Positions 53,409-64,000 of a DNA stretch of 64,000 bases are shown here, one piece after another. The notes below the pieces were generated by a model. That model worked only from the letters and a program-made list of their open reading frames with translations. It had not been told where the DNA came from and ran no database searches. The position numbers and the translations under genes are program-made. Origin of the DNA: Bufo bufo (Eukaryota > Chordata > Amphibia > Anura > Bufonidae); the NCBI RefSeq assembly GCF_905171765.1, contig NC_053389.1:745179146-745243145 (forward strand), in the 5' to 3' direction. Numbering within the stretch: the stretch's first letter is position 1; each line of letters starts with the position of its first letter.

Positions 53409-53734
53409 GCCTTAAGCTTTACAATACCCTACAGTGTCATCTAATCTCACCAAAGGGGAAAAGTTGTCTCTTCAATGACTTTCAAAGATGTCCGATATTA
53501 TAGTGAAACCAACAGACAAGGGTGAAAAAATAGTGGTTCTGGATAAAAATCAATACATTAGAGAAGCCGAATGACAGCTCGGGGATAGAAATGTATACTC
53601 TCCCTTAAAAATCGATCCTTGTTGTGGAAATATGTTGTACAAAAAGTCATGTCTGAAAAGACGGCAGAAAAATTGTTTCCTCTCTATCCTGTGAAACCAG
53701 TTTGGTATTACAGGTCTAAAATCCATAAATCGCT

Positions 53735-54356
53735 GGTAGATCCGCCAGGGCGTCCGATAGTTGCAGGTATCGGATCCCTTACCGAACCGCTATCTCAGTA
53801 CTTGGACTGGCTATTGCACCCATTATTAAAAGGCGTCCCCTCGTTTTTAGAGGATACCAGAGATTTTTTGGAAGCATTGAAGGATATTGCATGGCAGAAA
53901 GGTTACTTTTTAGTACCAATCGACGTGGAGAGCCTGTATACAAGGATTCCTCAAGATTTAGGAGTAGAGATTATTTGTGATCTATTGAGAAAGACAGGGA
54001 GAGATGCATCCCACGTTGAGTTTGTCGCTGAGGCATTGTCCTTCGGTAGATCCGCCAGGGTGTCCGATAGTTGCAGGTATCGGATCCCTTACCGAACCGC
54101 TATCTCAGTACTTGGACTGGCTATTGCACCCATTATTAAAAGGCGTCCCCTCGTTTTTAGAGGATACCAGCGATTTCTTTTGGAAGCATTGAAGGATATT
54201 GCATAGCAGAAAGGTTACTTTTTAGTACCAATCGACGTGGAGAGCCTGTATACAAGGATTACTCAAGATTTAGGAGTAGAGAATATTTGTGATCTATTGA
54301 GAAAGACAGGGAGAGATGCATCCCACGTTGAGTTTGTCGCTGAGGCATTGTCCTTC
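53735..54356 (+). repeat. 310-bp tandem duplication inside RT
   Basis: GGTAGATCCGCCAGGG starts both copies (53735 and 54045). The second copy has a 2-nt difference near 54172, which shifts the frame, plus a few substitutions, and both copies run to TTGTCCTTCG. 310 is not a multiple of three. Confidence 0.95.
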
Positions 54357-55772
54357 GTATTGAAGCACAATACTTTCATGTTTAACAAACAATGGTACAA
54401 TCAAACATCAGGGACGGCCATGGGGACACCAGTCTCTTGTACTTTCGCCAATTTGTTTTTGGCGCAGTTTGAAGAGAAATATATATTCACAACCAATAAC
54501 CCCTTTGTGCAGTACATCAAAATCTTTTTTAGATACATCGATGATGTGTTCATTATAAGGGCAGGAGATCGAGATCAATTCAATTTGTTTGTGAAATACT
54601 TGAATGATAACAACATGAATATGAGTTTCACAAGCAAAATAGAAGAACACACTATTGAATTCCTAGATGTGCAAGTCAGAGTAATTAATGACGATATTGA
54701 TACAACTACATATAGGAAATCCACCTCAACTAATTCCCTCTTACATTATAACAGTTTCCACCCTCCACACCTAACTGCAGCAGTCCCTTACGGCCAATCC
54801 GTACGACTTGCCAGGATTATTAAAAATGATACAGAATTTTGAACAACAGAGCAGGGATCTGAAAATTAGACTCGTGCAACGTGGTTATCCATCTTCCATC
54901 ATTGACAAAGCTTATGATAGGGCATGTATACGCAGATTAAATAATAATTTATGTAAAAAGAAGAAAAAAACGCACCATGATGAGGCACTCCCAGATACTA
55001 CTAGGACAGTGTTCACATTTGAATATTCTCCCATGGCCCAGACCATCAAAAATGTGATCTTAAGCAATTGGCATATGTTACAGAGAGATGAACAACTGAT
55101 TGAAAAAACTAGAAATAAGCAGATTGTTAGCTTTAAACGTGCCAAAACTATAGGTGACATTGTCACTAATACGAATCTCCCTGATACAGGTAACACCTGG
55201 CGGGACAAATGGCGTCCTGTGGGAAATTTCTAATGCGAACACTGTGCAATGTGCAACTCTACGCATATAGGGATACATATTCAGATGGGACAAATAACAC
55301 AGACAGTTCGACAATTTATCAACTGCAAATGAACATATGTAGTTTACGCGATTTTTTGTCTCTGTGAGAGATTTTATATTGGTAAAACTCACAGAGCTTT
55401 ATATGTGCGATTTAGAGAACATAAAAGATCGATTGTAACAGGTATCGGTGCCTTATAGAACATGTTAAAGATGTACATCAAGGTAATAAAGAGGTGTTGA
55501 AATGTGCAGGCATCGAGAGGGTTAACCTACCTGTGAGAGGTGGAGATAGGAAACGTATTGTGTTGCAGAGAAAGGCCGAATGGCTAATTAAAACCGATGC
55601 TATAGGAGGATTAGGTTTTAATGACAAAAACGATCTTGCTTTCTTTGTATGATTTTAATGCTTTTATTTACTTGTAGAGGTGATCCGTAGGCATGATTGA
55701 TACACCTGTCTGGCTGTGACGTGTGGGGAGGAGACAGGAATTTATGGCGCTCCCCTTCCATGTCATAGTGGG

Positions 55773-55801
55773 CTTGGCAAAGCGCGATTTTAGCGCAAAA
55801 C
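55773..55801 (+). ncRNA. Decayed hammerhead-like core, Penelope tail
   Basis: CTTGGCAA, hairpin AGCGCGATTTTAGCGC and AAAAC: same layout as the Penelope A cores but with changes in the conserved CTGATGA and GAAAC. Confidence 0.4.
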
Positions 55802-55955
55802 GGCTGCTGCCTGACGTTGCTGCAATTGTGACCCACATACGCTGTGTTTTAACCTGTAACAAAGCTACAATTTGTGAAGATTCGGTGAGTGCCGCTTTTT
55901 CCTTCTACTTATTTATGAAACATATGGTTGTATTACTGACCTAAAGGAGTACTCA

Positions 55956-56393
55956 AAGGGGTTATGTCATGATTGATGCAAAAAATAAAAATTACAATAT
56001 GACAATACCTTTCTAAAAAAAGATAAAAACGGATCAATAGATCTTGCCATTCATTGCTCAAATTGTTCTGCTAGATTATCTTCAACCTGGCAGGCTATGG
56101 GGTGTGTCCTTTCTGCTGCAGCTCTCTCCCTGTAACTGCCACACCTTCTACCAGAGCATATGGCCGGTGGCAGATGGAGATTTAAACTGAGCACATTCGA
56201 CTAGCTCAGTAAAGTGGACAAGAAAGAAGGAAAAGAACAAACAGCAGGTGGCGCTATACAGATACAATTTATTGAATGGCTCGCTGGCTATACTGAATTT
56301 TTAATTACATGCAATTACAGAAGTATTCAGATCCAGGTGCTGGTTTGAAAAATTGAGAACATGTTTGGTGACACAACCTCTTTAAGGAGGACC
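55956..56393. mobile_element. AAAGGGGTT-type MITE (TTAA family relative)
   Basis: AAAGGGGTTATGTCATGATT at the left and the complement GTGACACAACCTCTTTAA at the right. The left TTAA is mutated. Confidence 0.6.
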
Positions 56394-56589
56394 TGTCAGC
56401 TCTACTGTATTAGTAAATTTCCATTTTCTCCATGAAATAACAGTTTTGGTGCATTTAATTCCTTGTATGGAAATGTATGAATAATCTGACAACTATGCCC
56501 TATACAGCTTGGCACTTTCCGTGGTGAATGTACGGAAGGCACCTCCAGCTGGTAACACCCAGTCGTCACTTTACATATAAATAGGAAGA

Positions 56590-56700
56590 AGGCAGCAAGG
56601 TTTTATTCACCCAACGTCAGCAACGTTTCCGCTGATCCATGCAGCCATTTTCAAGCATACAACAGAGGCAAATGGCAGGGTATATATAGGTGAAGCGCAA
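56590..56700 (-). mobile_element. Penelope-type tail remnant
   Basis: On the minus strand CTTGAAAATGGCTGCATGG, ATCAGC, GGAAACGTTGC resemble the hammerhead-like tails above (stem GCTG/CAGC, then GAAACGT), followed by a GGTGAATAAAAC tail like that at 27597. Confidence 0.4.
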
Positions 56701-56726
56701 TCAACACTAATTAATGTAATAAAGAT

Positions 56727-58490
56727 ATATAGAAACATAGAATGTGTCGGCAGATAAGAACCATTTGGCCCATCTAGTCTGCCCAATATACTGAATACTA
56801 TGGATAGCCCCTGGCCCTATCTTATATGAAGGATGGCCTTATGCCTATCCCATGCATGCTTAAACTCCTTCACTGTATTTGCAGCTACCACCTCTGCAGG
56901 AAGGCTATTCCATGCATCCACTACTCTCTCAGTAAAGTAATACTTCCTGATATTACTTTTAAACCTTTGCCCCTCTAATTTAAAACTATGTCCTCTTGTA
57001 GCAGTTTTTCTTCTTTTAAATATTCTCTCCTCTTTTACCTTGTTGATTCCCTTTATGTATTTAAAAGTTTCTATCATATCCCCTCTGTCTCGTCTTTCTT
57101 CCAAGCTATACATGTTAAGGTCCTTTAATCTTTCCTGGTAAGTTTTATCCTGCAATCCATGTACCAGTTTAGTAGCTCTTCTCTGAACTCTCTCCAAAGT
57201 ATCAATATCCTTCTGGAGATATGGTCTCCAGTACTGCGCACAATACTCCAAATGAGGTCTCACTAGTGCTCTGTAGAGCGGCATGAGCACCTCCCTCTTT
57301 ATACTGGTAATGCCTCTCCCTATACACCCAAGCATTCTGCTAGCATTTCCTTCTGCTCTATGACATTGTCTGCCTACCTTTAAGTCTTCTGAAATAATGA
57401 CCCCTAAATCCCTTTCCTCAGATACTGAGGTTAGGACTGTATCACTGATTTTATATTCTGCTCTTGGGTTTTTACGCCCCAGGTGCATTATTTTGCACTT
57501 ATCCAAATTAAATTTTAGTTGCCAGATTTTTGACCATTCCTCTAGTTTTCCTAAATCCTTTTCCATTTGGTGTATCCCTCCAGGAACATTAACCCTGTTA
57601 CAAATCTTTGTGTCATCAGCAAAAAGACACACCTTACCATCGAGGCCTTCTAAAATTTCGCTGATAAAGATATTAAACAATATGGGTCCCAGAACAGATC
57701 CCTGAGGTACCCCACTGGTAACAAGACCTTGGTCTGAATATACTCCATTGACTACAACCCTCTGTTGCCTGTCCCTCAGCCACTGCCTAATCCATTCAAC
57801 AATATGGGAGTCCACGCCCAAAGACTGCAATTTATTGATAAGCCTTCTGTGTGGGACAGTATCGAAAGCCTTACTGAAGTCTAGATAAGCGATGTCTACT
57901 GCACCTCCGCCATCTATTGTTTTAGTCACCCAGTCAAAAAAATCATTAAGATTAGTTTGACATGATCTCCCTGAAGTAAACCCATGCTGTTTTTCATCTT
58001 TCAATCCATGGGATTTTAGATGTTCCACAATCCTCTCCTTAAGTATGGTTTCCATTAATTTCCCCACTATTGATGTCAGGCTTACTGGCCTATAGTTGCC
58101 CGATTCCTCCCTACTACCTTTCTTGTGAATCGGCACAACATTTGCTAATTTCCAATCTTCTGGGACGACTCCTGTTGCCAGTGATTGGTTAAATAAATCT
58201 GTTAATGGTTTTGCTAGTTCACCGCTGAGCTCTTTTAATAGCTTTGGGTGTATCCCATCAGGCCCCTGTGACTTATTTGTATTGATTTTAGACAGCTGAC
58301 TTAGAACCTCTTCCTCTGTAAAGACACATGCATCAAAAGATTCATTAGTCTTCTTTCCTAACTGAGGTCCTTTTCCTTCATTTTCCTTCGTAAAGACTGA
58401 ACAGAAGTATTCATTGAGGCAGTCAGCTAGTTCTTTATCTTCTTCCATATAACTTCCTGCACAAAATCTAATAATTGAATTCCAATCCAA
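56727..58490 (-). mobile_element. CR1 LINE, 5'-truncated
   Basis: RT ORF followed by a short 3' UTR (AAATGGTTCTTATCTGCCGA) and a tail ATTCTATGTTTCTATATATC typical of CR1. No endonuclease part. The 5' end near 58490 is a truncation. Confidence 0.92.
56817..58490 (-). CDS. CR1 reverse transcriptase, 5'-truncated but open
   Basis: About 557 codons without a stop down to TAG 56817-56819; no native ATG, since the frame starts at the truncation. RT motifs: KSQGPDGIHPKLLKEL, IPIHKKGSREESGNYRPVSL-like (VVPIHKKGSREESGNYRPVS), AYLDFSKAFDTVPHRRLINK, SGVPQGSVLGPILF and catalytic CLFADDTKI (FADD box). The C-terminus WNSLPAEVV is also found in the truncated copy at 41705. The RT copies LINE RNA at the nicked target. 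Open frame plus close similarity to the other copy suggests recent activity of the family. Confidence 0.93.
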   Translation of the reverse strand: MDWNSIIRFCAGSYMEEDKELADCLNEYFCSVFTKENEGKGPQLGKKTNESFDACVFTEEEVLSQLSKINTNKSQGPDGIHPKLLKELSGELAKPLTDLFNQSLATGVVPEDWKLANVVPIHKKGSREESGNYRPVSLTSIVGKLMETILKERIVEHLKSHGLKDEKQHGFTSGRSCQTNLNDFFDWVTKTIDGGGAVDIAYLDFSKAFDTVPHRRLINKLQSLGVDSHIVEWIRQWLRDRQQRVVVNGVYSDQGLVTSGVPQGSVLGPILFNIFISEILEGLDGKVCLFADDTKICNRVNVPGGIHQMEKDLGKLEEWSKIWQLKFNLDKCKIMHLGRKNPRAEYKISDTVLTSVSEERDLGVIISEDLKVGRQCHRAEGNASRMLGCIGRGITSIKREVLMPLYRALVRPHLEYCAQYWRPYLQKDIDTLERVQRRATKLVHGLQDKTYQERLKDLNMYSLEERRDRGDMIETFKYIKGINKVKEERIFKRRKTATRGHSFKLEGQRFKSNIRKYYFTERVVDAWNSLPAEVVAANTVKEFKHAWDRHKAILHIR

Positions 58491-59170
58491 TCAAATACAT
58501 GATATATTACTACAAAAATATAATCACTGTGTCATGATTGGTTAAAAATATATAAAGTGCTAATAGTGCATGTACAAACATAATCGTCAGTTTATTCTTA
58601 CATTTCTCGGAGGGATAAGTGGTAATTGGCACGATGTGGTGCTATGACAAAACACACATAGAATTGCTTTTTTATGGGATAAAAACATTGCTTACTAAAG
58701 CAAACACGTCAGAAGTGGCGACAGATCCTCTTTAGAGCTGTCTTTCTCTGTATGCTGACCTTCATTTTGTTAAAATATTTTGAAGCTACAGGTGTCATGG
58801 AAAAAGCAAAAATTCTTTATATGATAGATCTGAGCACAGACCACCCTCATATATCCTATCTCCAGTATGGGGCCCCCATTGAACGAAGCGCACATCACAC
58901 TGCACGGTGTCCTCTCCATTCACTGCTATGGGATTTGTAAAAATAATCAAGTGAGCGGGCTAGGCTATTTTCAGAAGTCCTTGTTGGTGAAGGGAGAGAG
59001 CAAGCCGCCATGCATTTGCAACTTGATCCATCTTCATTTCCAGGTCCCGTTCTGGACATAGGTGCAGGTCCCACATCTAGGACTCACTCCTATCAGACAC
59101 GTATGGCATACATATGACCCCCCAGATGGGAACACCACATCAATCTTCAATCCAGGAACAATCCCAGTCA
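58491..59170. other. No gene seen
   Basis: Nothing recognised. Confidence 0.4.
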
Positions 59171-59176
59171 GTATTA

Positions 59177-59635
59177 GTGTGGGTTCACACTAGCGTTATG
59201 CCATTTCATTATATATTCCGTCATAAACGGAAACTAACGGAATGGCCAGACGGAATGCAAAACGGAAGCCTTTAAGAGGCATTCCAGTTTGCTCCATCCT
59301 AATAGGAGTTTATGGGCAAGTATAACGGATCTGACCCCGTTGTAACCAAATTTTTGGTCTCAACAAGCCACTGTCTTTTCCCTATAACACTATGTGTGTT
59401 TAAACACCATCTGCCCTGATAAGGGACAATTTTTGTCGACAGGACTTTGTTTTTCCGTCCTGCATAACGGAAACCAGACGGATCCGTTATGCTTGCCCAT
59501 TAGGATGGAGCAAAATGGAATGCCTCTCAAAGGCTTCCGTTTTGCATTCCATCTGGCCATTCCGTTATATTCCGTTATAAACGGAACCTATAACGGAATG
59601 GCATAACGCTAGTGTGAACCCACCCTTACCTGAAT
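59177..59635. mobile_element. Fold-back MITE, GTGGGTTCACACTAGCGTTA termini
   Basis: Left GTGGGTTCACACTAGCGTTATG and, at the other end, CATAACGCTAGTGTGAACCC. Inner inverted arms (GGAATGGCCAGACGGAATGC with GCATTCCATCTGGCCATTCC) extend for ~170 bp each around a ~110-bp unrelated centre. Confidence 0.88.
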
Positions 59636-62600
59636 GCACACGCTCTTCATTCTGAATGATATCTTTTCGAATGTACTGTGCTTCGTTTTATATGCTCTCA
59701 GCAACGCATTCCTTTCCTGTCTTTTTTTTTTATCTATGGCGCATTCATATCCATGGCAAGCTGTTTTATTATCGGGTCTCTAAAGAAGCTGATTGAATCT
59801 TCAGAGAAAGGCCAAGGTACCTGAAAGATTCTGTTTTCTGGAAACATATTGCTCCCTCTCAACAGTTTTTTTTTTTTTTATTAAATGTGTTTTATTGACA
59901 GAAGGTTTGAAAATCTCCAAAGGCATCGTGTGTAGGTAAAAAAAAAAAAAGATGTCATCTGACTCCATGATAAGAGACTTTCATCTGTACATCCATCATC
60001 ATTCAAACAGATTAACTTATACATAGAAAATTACAGAAGCCGACACATCCAGGATGGAATCTTTGTTCATCCTGAAACAGAATATTGTACCTCCTAAATA
60101 TTGAGAGCAATGTACATCCTATTATGCAACCCAAGCATGTCACTTATCTGCCGGGAGCTTTCTGAGGGCTGCGACTACAGCAGAATGCAGTATTCAGATA
60201 AATAAACCTGATTCTTTGTACCAAATAGAAAAAAGATCATAAGGAATGCTGCAAATTCTGCCAACCCCGCTGCTATTTCTAATTTATAATCCTAAAAGAC
60301 TGAAGATGGATGTGCTAGCAGCTTTGCAATGCATTTTTATACCTGTCAAACTGCTATAGCACTATTGTACTAACCAAATACAGCTATGAGGAGATATTTT
60401 TGAGATATTGCACATTTCAGGATTTACGGATGATTCTTATGAATGAACATACATATTCCTATCTTATGCATTTCATTTTCAGAGGATATGCACTTAAATG
60501 TCTCCTAAGACTGGTACCCCTGCTTTTCAGAAGAACTGGGGTTACCTAAAGACCTTTCTGGTTGACAAGGAGACCAACATTTGGCTGTTTCCATAATTCC
60601 TATAGAAATCAGTTATTTAATTATCTCGATAAAGTTACCAGATTCCATGATCCCTTCAATACAAGGACCAGGGGGCCAGATTGATGGGGTCCCATAGGTA
60701 AGATCGCCATCTATCAGACAGTATTTTGTAGATGAATGATGACCTTCTGAACCAAGCTTCTTGGAAGTACCACATCATGAATCTTCATGTCTTCTCAGCT
60801 TGAAGAATCACTCTAATTTCACATAATATCATTTAATAGAGAATGGTATAAATAGCAAATGTCTAAATCACTTAATTTAAAAAAAGAAACCTTCATCCAC
60901 CTTAAAAAAAAAATTAAAATTAAAGTCATGGCCACTGCCTGGTATCAGACAAGATCCATCCTTAGTAATAAAGACACATAAGACAGCTTGCAGAAAATGG
61001 GGACGTGTCAGAGCTAGCAGAGATCCTGAGCCTGATAAAAATAACTGCTTCTACAAAGCATTTGAAGACTATAGGAGCTTGCTACGTGTCGGTAGGTGTG
61101 ATTTTCCTCTCCTTATCTGTTCTATGAGCATTGGAGCTCAAAACAAACATAGTGGAAAATAATGGAAAGGACATCACAGCAGTAAAGTGTTGGCAGACTT
61201 CACAGAAGGTATACACCCCCTGCTTATGAGAGAAATGCATCTAGCTGTGCGGCTGAAACAGGGAATAATATGGCTGAAAAATTAAGGAAGCCCAAACTTA
61301 ACTGTTCCTTCAAAGTTATGATTGTACAAAGAAGCGCAGCCATCATGCAAACTATTTTTGAAAACTTTAGGATCCTCTACTGCATGTTTCCAGATCTCCA
61401 TAATGTAGATTAACTGTATTTTACTCACTTATATAGCACTAACATATTCTAAAGTGTCATGCATTACTTGTCATTGATCACTATCCACATTGTGGCTCCA
61501 TTCTAAATTTCATATTAACCTATCAGTATACTTTTGAAGTGTGGGACTAAACTGGAGAACACAGAGGAAACTCACACAAACATATAGAGAATATACCACT
61601 ATGTGTAGATGTTGACCTGGTTCACATTTAAATTCAGGACCCCAGGACCACAAGGTAACTGTGCTAACCCTCTTTGATTGTGCACTCATTATTTATTTCC
61701 TTAATGCTAGGATGTCTCTTGCTCCACCGCAGATTCCTTGTCTTCATATGCAAAGTGGGGAAATTGAGATACTGTATATCTGTTTTTGCATTCGCCGTTT
61801 GTGGCTTAAATGGCAGCTTCGGTTACAACAGAAATGTACAGGGTAAAAAATTACTTCCTTAGATTGATTGTCTGCATTGGCTTTTTGCAGGAGAAAAAAA
61901 ATGCCAAACCAAATTATAAGTACCCAAACCCCAAAAACTAATCATGTGATATATCAAAATGACTGCACTGGAAAGAAGCAACCCATTTTATATACAGTAC
62001 TATTACACTCCTAAAACTTATAGGAATAAAATGCAAATAATACTTACTAGTAAATAATCCCTCACAGTTTTCTCACCTCTAGTCTGTTTTTACAGGCTGC
62101 AACTGTGATATATGCAGCAAATCACCCGTCTTTGAAAGTCTTATGCCAAGTATGACTGAGGCCAGTGATTGTGTTCAAGTGCCATAAACATCTATGCCAT
62201 CGCTTCAGCCAATAAACACAAACCTGAGGTGAGGACCTAAGTGGCAGTGCTGAAAATGGCAAGGGATTAAGTGCAGAATATACAATATTTTATTATTTTA
62301 TCACTTTTAGGAGCTTTGGGGGGATCTTCATATAAGACAGACAACTAAAAATATGAGTGGATTTCCCAAAATTCATTTAGAGTTCAATCCGGTCAAACCA
62401 ACCATCAGATTTGATTCAGTCTGAATAAATTTACTCCAGATAAAAAATGCCCTGAAAAATGATATTTGCAGAGAGAGTGTATCTTGGTGTAGATCACTGT
62501 GTATTGTAGTGTGTATTGCAGTGTATTGTACTTTCTTTCTGATAGTAAAACAGTTACTGTGACAGGCACGTGGATTTGAGAATCAAGGTCTAATAGAATT

Positions 62601-62711
62601 GCTTCTCTATTTAACAAGGTGGACACCCCAATAACAGTAACAATTGACAACTTATTCACCCCAATTTGAGAATCAAGGCATAATAGAATTTCTTGTCTAT
62701 GAAAGGTGGGC
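59636..62711. other. No gene or clear repeat seen
   Basis: AT-rich intergenic DNA. Small ORFs lack recognisable domains and gene structure. Confidence 0.5.
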
Positions 62712-64000
62712 ACTAGTGTTGATCGAGCATGCTCGGCCAAACACCAGTTCAGCTCAGGCATCTCAATGCTCAGCACATGGCGTTACTTGGCCAAGTACCA
62801 CATGTGCTCGAGCGCAATGCTCAAGTCTTCTCCTCTCACGTTTCTTGGCTGCTAGCATCCAAAAAACATGCAGGGAGGTACTGGCACGCACTGTAATGCC
62901 GTAGCCATGTTGGCTACTGGAATTACAGTGATTGGCTGGCAGGAACGCGTCATCGGGTGCTATATAGCACCAAATGACACGTGTTTGGCTCAGTCTTAGT
63001 CAGGGAGAGCTGAACATAGGAAAGGACAGACAGTGTAGGGAGTGTTATTGGAATATTTTTATTAGAAAAACTTTTCAGAGACCCAAAAGTCCTTTTAAGG
63101 ACTATTGTGTGTGACAGCAGCAATATATATTTTTAGCGCATCTTGCGCTAAATAGCGTCTAATAGGCCGCTGCGGACAGTTAAATTATCCGTGCCACATC
63201 TCCTGTGTAAAGTGTGTGCATCCCTAAAATATCAGAGACATCCACTGTACTTTTTCTGTCGACGGTGTCCGCTGCGGACAGTTAAATTATCCGCGCCACA
63301 TCTACTGTGTAAAGTGTGCGCATCCCTAAAATATCAGTAACATCCGGTGTACTTTTTCCGTAGACGGTGTCCGCTGCGACAGTTAAATTATCCGCGCCAC
63401 ATATCCTGTGTAAAGTGTGCGCATCCCTAAAATATCTGTGACATCCAGTGTACTTTTTCAATAGATGTTGTCCGCTTCTGACAGTGACATAACCACTGCC
63501 ACATCTGCAGTGTAACGTGTGCGATTCAAAAATGTATCTGTGACATACAGTGTACTTTTTCTGTAGACGTTGTCCGCTTCTGACAGTGACCTTACCATGG
63601 CGACATCTGCAGTGTAACGTGTGTGCTTCAAAAATGTATCTGTGGCATACAGTGTACTTTGTCAATAGACGGTGTCCGCTTCTGACAGTGACCTTAACAG
63701 GGCCAAATCTGCAGTGTAACGTGTGCGCTTCAAAAATGTATCTGTGACATACAGTGTACTTTTTTGCGTAGACCCTGCGGACAGTGACATTACTGGTGAT
63801 ACCTCTCCTGTATAACGTTTCCTCATCCCAAATACCTGTGACATTCCCTATAATTTTTCATTAGCCTCTGGTGACAGCATTGACATTATCGGCGGGATAT
63901 CTGCTGTGTGACGTTTCCACATCCCAAATACTTTTTAAAATTTGTTTGTGCAAAGACTTCCAAATCCTACGCTACTGTACGTGTGACAGACTTTAAATCA
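62712..64000 (+). repeat. Repeat element end with ~101-bp tandem array
   Basis: TAGTGTTGATCGAGCATGCT starts an element-like segment (palindromic GAGCATGCTC; ATTCAGCTCAGGC) that leads at about 63168 into a tandem array running past the window edge. The array unit is ~101 bp: CTGCGGACAGTTAAATTATC, CACATCTCCTGTGTAAAGTG, ATCCCTAAAATATC, TGTACTTTTTC, and repeats near 63271, 63372, 63474, 63575 and 63676. The layout (short AT-rich end, then leader) resembles the hAT 5' region at 3660-4350, but homology is not shown. Confidence 0.75.

Larger units (their letters stand above)
52140..55652 (+). pseudogene. Penelope-like RT/GIY-YIG relic
   Basis: The coiled-coil-like N-terminus (near 52150-52290) is followed by NLSDRELDADSL, KGLNYSLVNVFDK and VDLFRGFRKRNLYNHF, known N-terminal features of Penelope RTs; then LTKGEKLSLQ and IVKPTDKGEKIVVLD near 53440-53560; RT with YRSKIHK, GRPIVAGIGSLTEPL, VDVESLYTRIPQD-like, SGTAMGTPVSC and catalytic FRYIDDVFII (about 54528); then a GIY-YIG (YVVYAIFCLCERFYIGKT, about 55330-55390), ending at TGA 55650-55652. 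Many stops (for example TAA near 52730, TGA near 53570) and frameshifts, plus the MITE and the duplication. Dead. Confidence 0.85.
52080..55880 (+). mobile_element. Penelope-like element B, decayed
   Basis: Penelope-like RT plus GIY-YIG on the plus strand with a lysine-rich N-terminal region (about 52140-52660), a 310-bp internal tandem duplication and an inserted palindromic MITE. It is more decayed than element A. Ends are estimates; a hammerhead-like tail remnant is at 55773-55801. Confidence 0.85.

Overview
The window is repeat-dense vertebrate nuclear DNA. The mix (Ty3/Gypsy chromoviruses, a Ngaro-type tyrosine-recombinase retrotransposon, Penelope-like elements, CR1 LINEs, several Tc1/mariner, pogo-like and hAT transposons, TTAA-flanked MITEs, an endogenous-retrovirus gag remnant, long AT tracts) fits an amphibian, most likely a frog. 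That is an inference from repeat composition. No host protein-coding gene, rRNA gene or ordinary tRNA gene could be supported; every sizeable real ORF belongs to a mobile element.

Layout, left to right: 1-2825 is the 3' half of a chromovirus (pol plus 3' LTR). 2870-3560 is a pogo-type terminus followed by (TA)n and a minisatellite. 3.66-11.9 kb is a decayed hAT transposon split by a Penelope-like element (6458-11121, 14-bp target duplication), itself hit by a pogo-type MITE (6564-7905). 12.2-15.8 kb holds a Tc1 end, a retroviral gag relic and a decayed Tc1 transposase. 17.3-18.9 kb has a hAT MITE (8-bp TSD) and a second pogo-type MITE. 19.7-23.3 kb has three Tc1-superfamily elements end to end in TA-rich DNA, the middle one with an uninterrupted transposase. 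23.5-26.0 kb is a pogo-like transposase relic with a 731-bp insertion. 26.2-27.6 kb is another Tc1. 27831-33359 is a nearly complete Ngaro element. 33.4-44.5 kb is mostly non-coding with MITEs, minisatellites and a CR1 tail. 45504-50847 is a complete chromovirus with two 505-bp LTRs and a 5-bp TSD, inserted in an older repeat. 52.0-55.9 kb is a second, decayed Penelope-like element. 56.7-58.5 kb is a 5'-truncated CR1 with an open RT. 59.2-59.6 kb is a fold-back MITE, and 62.7-64.0 kb is a repeat end with a ~101-bp tandem array.

Most notable: (1) the complete chromovirus shows a Tf1/sushi-like self-priming arrangement: ten bases beside its 5' LTR are complementary to the LTR site where transcription should start, about 30 nt after a TATA box. 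(2) Both of its LTRs carry, antisense at the U3 edge, a tRNA-like module with a consensus Pol III B box and near-consensus A box. (3) A family of pogo-type elements shares CGTATTTTTC-type termini; members carry internal minisatellites and, twice, a long palindrome, and a transposase relic with the same terminus points to the autonomous partner. (4) Penelope-like termini carry hammerhead-ribozyme-like cores. (5) One Tc1 copy has a full 344-aa DD34E transposase.

All calls are by eye from motifs and terminal structure. No database or folding program was run, and boundaries not fixed by terminal repeats or target-site duplications are approximate.
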